Shown here: positions 21,901 to 64,000 of the stretch, piece by piece | Layout: each line of letters opens with the position of its first letter | Position numbering within the stretch: position 1 is the first letter of the stretch | Source: Pyxicephalus adspersus | Lineage: Eukaryota > Chordata > Amphibia > Anura > Pyxicephalidae | NCBI RefSeq assembly: GCF_032062135.1 | Contig: NC_092869.1 | Span: forward strand, 45,074,363 to 45,138,362 | DNA: 64,000 bases | Direction: 5' to 3' | The notes under the pieces: generated by a model | The model's input: only the letters and a program-made list of their open reading frames with translations | The model's database searches: none | Told to the model about the DNA's origin: nothing | Translations under genes and position numbers: made by a program

Positions 21901-24654
21901 ACAAAAAGATTGAAAATGGTTGCTATTTTATTAACATGTTAAAGCTAATTTGAGATTTCAGTGGTGGAGTTACATCTACAAAATGTCTTATACTCTCCTT
22001 TTGACAAGGTAGACCATCCTTGTTTGTGAATAACACTTCTGATTCTCTGTCTCATGATTCATTGACATTATATGTTTAGATGCAGATCCAGCTGCTGTTC
22101 CTGCAAAAGCAAAGATCCACGAGCGCTGCAAGTATTGGCCGGCTTGTAAAAATGCAGAGAATTGTGCCTATCACCACCCAACTACTGTGTGCAAGTAAGT
22201 AATAGGATACGGCCGGGTACACGTGCAGTAATTGATGTTGGAAAGGATCTTTCACAATCCTTTCCAATGACAAAAGACTGATTGATGCATGAATGAGCGA
22301 TGTACATACAGCACCTATGGAACTCTATGGAGAGGGAGAACGACAGGGCAGCACCCCACTGTGCTCTCCCGTTCACGTTCATTATGATCGTTCCTCGTCC
22401 GTTGTCTGTGGATCCGCCAGGATGGTCGTCCGGACACAAGTGCTCTACACACACCAGATTCTTCTCTGATATCGGCCCTGAAGCTATTATCGGATGAGAA
22501 TCACCTGACGTGTACGTAGCCTAAGGAACTAAAGAGGCTTTACAGTGGAAGGTGAAAGATGATTTCTCTTAAGCCATAAATAGCAGATTTGTCATGGCTG
22601 GATCAGGAAGAGCAGTGATGTGATGATGCATATTGGTGAACGTGTCAAGAGTGGTGATGTGGCAGCATTGGCTATAATGCCATTCATACCTGGGGGTCCA
22701 TGAGCCGATTGACATGTGACCGGATGTGGATGTGTAATCCAACATACTCTAAGGTCATACTCATACTATAAGGTTTTAGCCTCCCTGAAACAGGAAGAAG
22801 CTTTATATAAAGTTTGCTGTCAGCACCGTCTGGTAATTTGATGTAGTTAACCAGATATACAATAACTACATAACTAGCGACTGGACAGCTTGAAATACAT
22901 TTGCTGTCAGTGTCATCGGGTCATTTTTTGGTATAAACAAATATATAAAACACATTACTACCTTAACTTTCACCATTTTTCACCCCCTCCCTTCCCCTAC
23001 ATACTGGCCAAGGTTCCCCAATTTACATTCATTCTTTAGTCTTCAACTTCCTGGTTGTGCCTGCACATCACAGCCCCATAGACTTCCATGAGTCTCCAAT
23101 CGCCTCCGGCCTTGGTAACTTGCCTCATAGAAGTTCATGGAGCTGAAATGCCCGGAGCAGTATGGACTGAAGTCACAGCTGTTGGATCTTGGTAAGTGTA
23201 AATCTAGGGAGGAGCAGGTTTTATTAATTTAGGGTAAGGGTGTACACAGGACCAGTGCACTTATCCTTTAGGTTACTTGTAGGGATCTCCCTATTCCCAG
23301 CCTGTGACTGCACAATGAAAGGAGAAGCGGACGCAGTCATTGTCTATTCGTCTTGTACTATATGATGTGCTGTAGCTTAAAAGTGAAGTGGGATGTGCCA
23401 AATACATCAACAGGTAGCTGGCGGGAAGACTATTTAATTAATGTAGTTTTAAATTACAGCACTTGATGCACCGTCATTGTCCTCTTTATGCCTTGTTCTC
23501 TATTGCTTACTGTGTAAAGCCTGAACATTTTTGTAAGGGAATTGTCATTGGAAGACTGACCTCTGATCTTATTGCTGCTTTCATTCCTTTCCTTTAGGGC
23601 TTTCCCTAAGTGCCGCTTTGCTGAAAAATGCTTCTTTATCCATCCCAACTGCAAATTTGATGCCAAGTGTGCCAAAGCAGATTGTCCTTACACACATGCC
23701 AGCAGACGGATGGCGCCACCTCCTGTGAAACAAGGTACTGACCAGGCATTGTTATTTGACTCCTGAACTTTGAGCTGCCTCAAGCTGCTATAGACATCAT
23801 TATACTGCAATCATTACCTATTCACCTCAATACATAGGAGAAGCAGTGGGTGAGATTTGGGCTGGGGCCCAATTCAATCTCTGCTGTGGACAATGTTTTA
23901 CCCATGAGTCAGTACAAAGTGAAGTCTTTCCTGTGCAGGGCAAAGTGACAATGACTTCGCCAAAGGTTCTCCCCTGACCTGCTTACTGCGCTTGCATTCC
24001 CTTACAGCTCTTCCACTGCCAGTGCTAACATTGGCTTCTTTTGGGGAAAAATTGACATAATTCCCCATGTCATGTGACCGTTCCCAGTGCTAGTGATTGG
24101 TTGTTAGGACTTTCTCTCGCCCATTCCTGGAAGTGCCAGGTATTCTGGTTGGCTGCAGAAGAAGCTATAAGTGCCGGTCAGATTACATGGGGTTAGGGTG
24201 GTGAAAGGAGACAACTGACCCCTTCTTGTTTGAGGGCTTCTGAATAACTTTTTTCTTTGTTCCCCAGAGCCAGCAACCAAGAGCCATGTGAAGGCTCAGT
24301 GCCGTTATTTTCCTGCATGCAAAAACACAGAGTGCCCATATTATCACCCCAAGGTAAGAGTAGACTTTGTACTTCCTCACTGTATTTGATCTGATATATT
24401 ACAGCAAGGCAGGATGGCCTCTTACCCCAACCATTGTCCTTTTCATGTTACAGCACTGCAGATTCAGCAGTAATTGCACCCGGATGGACTGTGAATTTTA
24501 CCATCCCAAGACTTCTGTTCCTCCCCGACACGCATTGACGTGGATACGGTCACAAGCTAGGTAAGGTTCTTCTCAAATAAAGTGTAGTGTGTGGTGGATA
24601 TCTATGATTTTTTTTTTTTAGCGTAATATTTTGATTGTGCCTAACCCTGGTTAT

Positions 24655-24734
<80 letters not shown>

Positions 24735-26355
24735 TTTGAATAAAAGACAGAGAAAGATAGTTTTCGGCACAAATATTAAAAATATAATTTGCAGTAAAAG
24801 TTTCATACAAAATTATGAAAGAAAATGATATCCTTTTTCCTGTATGTCATAATGGTTTCCTATGATCTATACAGGATTTGGTCAATTTTCACACAGTTAC
24901 AAAAGACCATTATAACCTTTTCTCTGTATGTCACAATAGTTTCTTGTGATACATACAAGGTTTTGTTCAGGCCTACTAAGGCGCTATACAGATTTCAACT
25001 GACATTAAACAAATATACATCACCATGAAATGGTTAAGTAGGTATGAACCCATTCACAACAACTGTTGTATCCTACGCGTTTCACCATAGTGGGCTTCCT
25101 TAGGGGTAGTCATAGGTCAACAAAAAGTTTTCTATGTGTACATAAAGGGTTCAGGTGATATAATTCAAAATATGGCTTAATCTTGGAAGGAAAATAAAAT
25201 AAACCTCAGGATAGAGATGAGCCGCTGCGTTCTGGGAAAATAAGGTAGTGTAGTAGAACCCCCTGTAATAGTATAGTCTCTGTAGATGAAGTAGACTCTA
25301 TTTCTAATATAATGCTACATAGTAGCACAGGTCAAACAGACTGTATCTAAACGAGCAAACAATCCTTTCCAGCACCAACAGGAGGAGATTTCTCTGTAGA
25401 ATCCAGTACCTACACTGTGGAAGCCTATATGGCAAACCTACTTTGCTGACTGCATCTGCTAGGGAGCATCTACTATATTTTCCCTGGAAATTGAGACCTG
25501 TTTGATCTGTGCTACTATTTAGCATTATATTAGAGTCTACTTCATCTACAGAGACTATACTATTACAGGGGGTTCTACTACACTACCCTATTTCACCAGA
25601 ACTCTTCAACGGCTCATCTCTATCCTGAGGTTTACTTTATTTTCCTTCCAAGATTAAGCCATATTTTGAATTATATCACCTGAACCCTTTATGTACACAT
25701 AGAGAACTTTTTGTTGACCTATCACCACCCCAGAGGAAGCTCACTATGGTGAAACGCTTAGGATACTACGGTTGATATGAATGGGTTCATACCTACTTAA
25801 CCATCTCATGGTGATGTAATGTTGTTTAATGTCAGTTGAAATCTGTATAGCGCCCTAGTAGGCCTGAACAAAACCTTGTATGTATCACAAGAAACTATTG
25901 TGACATACAGAGAAAAGGTTATAATTTTCCTTCATAATTTTGTATGAAACTTTTACTACAAATTGTATTTTCAATATTTATGCTGAAAACTCTATCTTTC
26001 TCTGTCTTTTATTAAAAAAGCTCAAAGCTATCACTAACTTCCCAAAGAGGAAATGATGTGATGATATCCACTGGAGTGTTCCTCCTCCCAGGGGCCAGAT
26101 CTACCTTATACTAAGATCCTAATAATGTCATGGCTCAGGAAAACATTGTAGATGTAAATGTTTCGTTAGGTTGTAGTAAAGGAAGTATAGAAGTAAATGT
26201 AAGAACAACCGAAAATTTGTTAGTGATAAACCTTAAATTTATTCACTTAGAGTTTTATATATGAAAAGTGGAGTTCTGTGTAAATTACAAGTTTTCTCTG
26301 GTGTGGTCAATGCCCTCTAATTCTGTACCTTTACATTGTTTTTTTCAGTGATTGA
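9956..26355 (+). CDS. ZC3H14: ZC3H14 gene, full coding span (16 exons)
   Basis: This is the nuclear polyadenosine RNA-binding zinc-finger protein ZC3H14 (MSUT2, orthologue of yeast Nab2), which acts in poly(A)-tail length control and mRNA processing in nuclear speckles. Sixteen exons joined at GT-AG sites give 1,830 nt, or 609 residues if every exon is used. Seen in order: a PWI-like N-terminal domain (about residues 1-80), a low-complexity middle, a basic nuclear-localisation stretch (SRKRRIPVASSVVKVKRF) followed by an acidic Glu run, a conserved segment KQANKNLILKAISEAQES, and five CCCH fingers at the C terminus, all with every Cys and His present. The mammalian long isoform is about 736 residues; the shortfall lies in the centre, where a large exon block is not found and a 75-nt exon is duplicated. 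The start is MEIGTEISRKIR, identical to the mammalian start. The gene converges on EML5. Identity is very secure; isoform usage is inference. Confidence 0.97.
10110..10470. repeat. Minisatellite in ZC3H14 intron 1
   Basis: About seven or eight imperfect units of roughly 44-48 bp, each with the core AGAATTGCCCCTGG followed by a C-rich spacer. The array begins at a long C run. The long open frames through it on both strands come from the repeat and are not genes. Confidence 0.85.
10885..10927 (+). CDS. ZC3H14: ZC3H14 exon 2
   Basis: It encodes TAIKGKLQELGAYV plus the first base of the Asp codon, part of the PWI-like N-terminal fold. Acceptor ccttccag, donor G|gtgagt; 43 nt, ending in phase 1. 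Confidence 0.96.
11677..11791 (+). CDS. ZC3H14: ZC3H14 exon 3
   Basis: It encodes DEELPDYIMVMVANKKSQ and onward to NNTLRFTTW, the core of the N-terminal domain and almost identical to mammals. Acceptor ttccaccag; donor TG|gtaacc splits the Trp codon. Confidence 0.97.
12836..12876 (+). CDS. ZC3H14: ZC3H14 exon 4
   Basis: It encodes LQGVLDKLRAVTP, the last helix of the N-terminal domain. It completes the split Trp codon and ends one base into a Gly codon (donor G|gtcggt); 41 nt. Confidence 0.95.
13341..13612. repeat. Truncated MITE just upstream of ZC3H14 exon 5
   Basis: It shares its left end (GGCTATGTACACGTCAG) and body with copies at 16115-16375, 22207-22523 and 54428-54655. Compared with the fuller 22207 copy it lacks the right end. 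It stops about 20 nt before the exon 5 acceptor, next to the polypyrimidine tract. Confidence 0.75.
13634..13799 (+). CDS. ZC3H14: ZC3H14 exon 5
   Basis: It encodes GSNSLKASEAIIFNSS through SSSHSQYGSDR, Ser-rich linker sequence matching the mammalian region around SSLKSSDTNIFDSN. Acceptor ctcttccag; donor AG|gtaatg splits an Arg codon. Confidence 0.94.
14029..14443 (+). CDS. ZC3H14: ZC3H14 exon 6 (largest exon)
   Basis: This 415-nt exon encodes VSTEAAVAARLTSAVKPL, the conserved TPSEDIIDIKLDMDDAF segment and a variable Pro/Arg/Ser-rich stretch ending GSERTLQT. The SEDxIDIK core identifies it. Acceptor ttttatag, donor ACG|gtatgt, ending in phase 0. Confidence 0.95.
15035..15204 (+). CDS. ZC3H14: ZC3H14 exon 7 (NLS and acidic run)
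   Basis: It encodes LEGSRKRRIPVASSVVKVK, then FLKEFEEEEEEEEEEDYI and SSVSVPSRPER. The basic run matches the ZC3H14 nuclear localisation signal. The Glu run comes from a GAG/GAA purine tract that may vary in length. Acceptor gtctcatag; donor AG|gtattc. Confidence 0.96.
15907..16007 (+). CDS. ZC3H14: ZC3H14 exon 8
   Basis: It encodes PTLPPSKQANKNLILKAI and SEAQESITKTTSYST, one of the most conserved ZC3H14 blocks. The acceptor follows a long T tract; donor G|gtaaca; 101 nt. Confidence 0.97.
16115..16375. repeat. MITE fragment, GGCTAGGCACACGTG family
   Basis: It has the same left terminus and internal blocks (GAGAGCACAGnGGGGTG-like) as the 13341, 22207 and 54428 copies. It is degraded and lies in ZC3H14 intron 8. 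Confidence 0.65.
17508..17566 (+). repeat. LINE 3'-tail fragment
   Basis: A short copy of the shared tail (AATGTACAGCGCTGC, then ATGTTGGCGCTATATA) with an A/T-rich end, a 5'-truncated insertion. Confidence 0.7.
17825..18360. repeat. Foldback (long inverted repeat) element in ZC3H14 intron 8
   Basis: The left part (from TGGGACTTGTGCAAGAGATT) reappears as its reverse complement at the right end (CTCTTGCAAAAGTTCC). The arms continue inward over about 250 nt with mismatches. Near the centre is AACGCGTTTCACAG followed by a CTTCATCAGGTGA-type motif that also occurs in the palindrome at 24738-26013. Confidence 0.8.
18617..18955 (+). repeat. tRNA-head SINE, near full length
   Basis: It begins GGGCAGCACGGTGGCTCAG (A-box-like) with a B-box-like GGTTTGAATCTC. 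The body includes CATGGAGTTTGCAGG and GTTAGGTTAATTGG, and it ends in the tail GTACTTTGTACAGGG...GGTGCTATATAAATACTG followed by an AAT microsatellite. It ends 18 nt before exon 9. Confidence 0.88.
18974..19114 (+). CDS. ZC3H14: ZC3H14 exon 9
   Basis: It encodes PQKQTVPVAPRARPVPEEEL, corresponding to mammalian PQKQTLPVAPRTRTSQEELL, then an acidic stretch ending EDNRE. Acceptor gtgctcag; donor G|gtagag; 141 nt, so phase 1 continues. Confidence 0.94.
19640..20165. repeat. Degenerate two-copy direct repeat in ZC3H14 intron 9
   Basis: Two blocks about 265 bp apart share CCACAATACAYGTGTAGCC, a CTTTTT-rich stretch, CATGGGTC and a CACCATTTT run. Ordinary intronic duplication, no coding potential seen. 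Confidence 0.5.
20390..20464 (+). CDS. ZC3H14: ZC3H14 exon 10 (copy A of duplicated exon)
   Basis: A 75-nt exon, phase 1 at both ends, encodes VDERRMGILSRLYPEPMEET then ATWGQ. Acceptor GGTCTTCTAG; donor CAAG|gtttgt. It resembles the mammalian stretch RQLLSRLQIDPVMAET. Copy B lies 1,086 bp downstream with the same length, phase, acceptor end and donor. Because both are 75 nt and symmetric, including either or both keeps the frame. Confidence 0.85.
21476..21550 (+). CDS. ZC3H14: ZC3H14 exon 11 (copy B of duplicated exon)
   Basis: A 75-nt exon encodes VDKRRMDVLSRLNPEPVEET then TPWGQ, 18 of 25 residues identical to copy A. Acceptor GTTCTTCTAG; donor CAAG|gtttgt, the same as copy A. It could be used together with copy A or as an alternative to it; the sequence alone cannot decide. 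Confidence 0.87.
21693..21748 (-). repeat. LINE 3'-tail fragment, minus orientation
   Basis: It reads ATTACTCAGCGCTGTACAAT followed by AAATAGGGGTTACAAATGAC, the reverse complement of the shared LINE tail. Confidence 0.65.
22080..22194 (+). CDS. ZC3H14: ZC3H14 exon 12 (zinc finger 1)
   Basis: It encodes DADPAAVPAKAKIHER and then finger 1, CKYWPACKNAENCAYHH (C-x5-C-x5-C-x3-H). It ends with TTVC and two bases of Lys; that last Cys is the first ligand of finger 2. Acceptor gtttag; donor AA|gtaagt. Confidence 0.97.
22207..22523. repeat. MITE, GTACACGTG family, fullest copy
   Basis: Left end GGCCGGGTACACGTGCAGTA; right end CTGACGTGTACGTAGCC is its imperfect inverted complement. The body (GGAGAGGGAGAACGACAGGG and so on) matches, in inverse order, the copies at 13341 and 54428. 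It starts 13 nt after exon 12. Confidence 0.75.
23598..23734 (+). CDS. ZC3H14: ZC3H14 exon 13 (zinc fingers 2 and 3)
   Basis: It encodes AFPKCRFAEKCFFIHPN (rest of finger 2) and CKFDAKCAKADCPYTH (finger 3, C-x5-C-x4-C-x3-H), then ASRRMAPPPVKQ. All ligands are present. Acceptor cctttag; donor G|gtactg. Confidence 0.97.
24268..24353 (+). CDS. ZC3H14: ZC3H14 exon 14 (zinc finger 4)
   Basis: It encodes EPATKSHVKAQ then CRYFPACKNTECPYYHPK, a complete C-x5-C-x4-C-x3-H finger. Acceptor tccccag; donor AAG|gtaaga, phase 0. Confidence 0.97.
24454..24560 (+). CDS. ZC3H14: ZC3H14 exon 15 (zinc finger 5)
   Basis: It encodes HCRFSSNCTRMDCEFYHPK (finger 5) and TSVPPRHALTWIRSQA, the conserved tail. The donor AG|gtaagg lies so that unspliced read-through would add Arg and stop at once (AGG TAA). 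Splicing to exon 16 gives Ser-Asp-stop, matching the mammalian Ser-Glu-stop ending. Confidence 0.97.
24650..24731. repeat. (TA)n microsatellite
   Basis: About 40 TA units with one AATA interruption near the start. It directly abuts the left arm of the long palindrome. Confidence 0.95.
24738..26013. repeat. 1.28-kb inverted repeat (palindromic element) in ZC3H14 intron 15
   Basis: The left arm (about 24738-25338) and right arm (about 25495-26013) are reverse complements for most of their length, separated by about 156 nt. The outer ends are GAATAAAAGACAGAGAAAGA and its complement TCTTTCTCTGTCTTTTATT. Both arms carry the CGTTTCACCATAGTG motif. The left arm holds an extra partly duplicated block of about 85 nt (CTGTATGTCAYAATRGTTTC twice). 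No transposase frame is seen, so it is probably a non-autonomous foldback DNA element. Confidence 0.9.
26349..26355 (+). CDS. ZC3H14: ZC3H14 exon 16, terminal codons
   Basis: After a T-rich acceptor (tttttcag), T|GAT|TGA completes Ser, then Asp and stop. The split matches the mammalian final exon, which encodes Ser-Glu-stop. Confidence 0.93.
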
Positions 26356-26720
26356 TGGTGCCGGACTGTAGGAGCTCCCTGAGATCACCCTTTGTCCTCC
26401 CAGAGCTGTCCAAAGCTGTCATAGTCACTTTTTTTCTTTTATGTATTTTAGACTTTTATTTTATTGATATTTTGCTTTGTACTTGTTGAGATTTTCTGGG
26501 AAGGGAGGAACACAGCGTTTGCGGTTTTATAAACTTTATACATTGCGAACCTGGAACATTTTGTTGTTGGAAGAAGTCGTCTTCTCTTTGCACAATATAA
26601 TTTTATTTTGGAAATGGTCTGCAGAGTTCTTCCTGTGTCCTTGTCACCCTTTATGTTGGACCTACAACAATGTGTATGGATAAATGAACATTCACACAAT
26701 AAAGTCACTCAGGGGACAAG
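26356..26720 (+). other. ZC3H14: ZC3H14 3' UTR
   Basis: Non-coding sequence after the stop. A canonical AATAAA lies at 26698-26703, and cleavage is expected shortly after. A second AATAAA follows near 26755. The end is inferred. Confidence 0.7.
26698..26703 (+). terminator. Polyadenylation signal, ZC3H14
   Basis: AATAAA 343 nt after the stop codon, a usual distance, with T-rich sequence downstream. Confidence 0.7.
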
Positions 26721-26969
26721 GCAATATCTTGTAAGAAATTATATTTGTCTCAGGAATAAATGCACGCATAGTCCCTCTAATAACCCCAATATGAGTTACA
26801 GGCCCCTTCTAGCATCGAAGAGGTAAGTACACAGCTCAACAGACTGAATAAACGTCTTAAGAAAAAAAACAAGCAGCACATACATATGGCAACCTCAGCA
26901 TGGAAGGGACCGAACAAGGCAAAGACAGGAGATGTCAGACTTTGGGAGTGTAGGGAAGGCACTCGCTTA

Positions 26970-27330
26970 ACGTGAGCCGCATCCCGGCTGGCACAGCTAA
27001 TAGAGCGAGGTGCTCATCCCGGCGGTACGGCCCGGCTCATCCACGCCGATGTCGGCACCGCTATGTTCTCATGACACGGACCATCCGGAGAATGTCCATG
27101 ATGCTGGTATGTCTACAACGTAACCACATCCATCTGGCTGGTAATCGCCTTACTGGTACACCGAGATCTTACAAACGCAGAGGGTGGAAGGCGCCTGAAG
27201 ATTCCAGCACGTCGATCCTATAACCAGACCGGGCCCATGGCTGTAACGCATGCTTCTCTGCAACAACATGGCCCCTATCACACACCTGTCTCTGTCCGCC
27301 TAATGCCATTTTGTCTCCTAGATTTCTCCA
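26970..27330. other. CpG-rich segment in the convergent 3' interval
   Basis: Unlike its A+T-rich surroundings, this stretch is G+C- and CpG-rich (CCCGGCGGTACGGCCCGG, CACGCCGATGTCGGCACCG). It lies where the EML5 3' UTR is expected. No conserved open frame was recognised on either strand. It may be UTR or the remnant of an unknown repeat. Confidence 0.4.
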
Positions 27331-27436
27331 GTGTGGCAGCTTTGCAGATCTCCAACCACTCGGCTGCCCAGCAGGCTTAGAGAAGAATGGCTCTCCTATT
27401 CTCTGGGTGGACAATTGCACAGGTGCTCTGTTATCA

Positions 27437-63891
<36,455 letters not shown>

Positions 63892-64000
63892 NNNNNNNNN
63901 NNNNNNNNNNNNNNNNNNNNNNNNNNNNNNNNNNNNNNNNNNNNNNNNNNNNNNNNNNNNNNNNNNNNNNNNNNNNNNNNNNNNNNNNNNNNNNNNNNNN
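63892..64000. other. Assembly gap (N) at right edge
   Basis: 109 Ns directly after the tandem array, probably a collapsed repeat. Confidence 0.99.

Overview
The window is a stretch of vertebrate nuclear DNA. It has two multi-exon protein-coding genes with GT-AG introns, abundant SINE, LINE and DNA-transposon debris, and two assembly gaps. The repeat landscape (a tRNA-head SINE and an L2-like LINE sharing a 3' tail, TTAA-flanked piggyBac-type MITEs, hAT-like and Tc1-like remnants, foldback elements carrying a GCGTTTCRC motif) suggests an anuran amphibian, probably a neobatrachian frog. The species is inference; the gene identities are not, because the spliced exons give uninterrupted proteins that match the known vertebrate families closely.

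Layout. Positions 1-9955 are intergenic: SINE and LINE copies, two minisatellites, a gap at 7786-8032, and a possible 5' non-coding exon of a divergent minus-strand gene near 5903-6200. Positions 9956-26355 (+) carry a complete ZC3H14 gene, the nuclear poly(A)-binding CCCH zinc-finger protein also called MSUT2/Nab2. It has 16 exons and would encode 609 residues if all are used: N-terminal PWI-like domain, nuclear localisation segment plus acidic run, and five intact C-terminal zinc fingers. Positions 27437-63317 (-) carry 33 consecutive exons of EML5, a very large EMAP-like WD40 microtubule-associated protein. They cover about 1,487 C-terminal residues through the stop codon. The N-terminal part (roughly the first propeller pair) lies beyond the right edge. 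The genes converge tail to tail with 1.08 kb between stop codons, the same arrangement as in mammals; their 3' UTRs may overlap antisense.

The two genes are neighbours, not a pathway. The most notable points are a tandem duplication of a 75-nt phase-1 exon in ZC3H14 (20390-20464 and 21476-21550, 18/25 residues identical), and the absence of the long mammalian central exon material from that place. A 1.28-kb inverted repeat fills most of the last ZC3H14 intron. A U2 snRNA-like segment sits about 35 nt past an EML5 5' splice site. Two arrays of a roughly 121-bp unit related to SINE tails lie in EML5 in opposite orientations. EML5 also has an in-frame 21-nt microexon.

All exon boundaries were read by eye from splice signals, frame continuity and family similarity; none was tested against transcripts.
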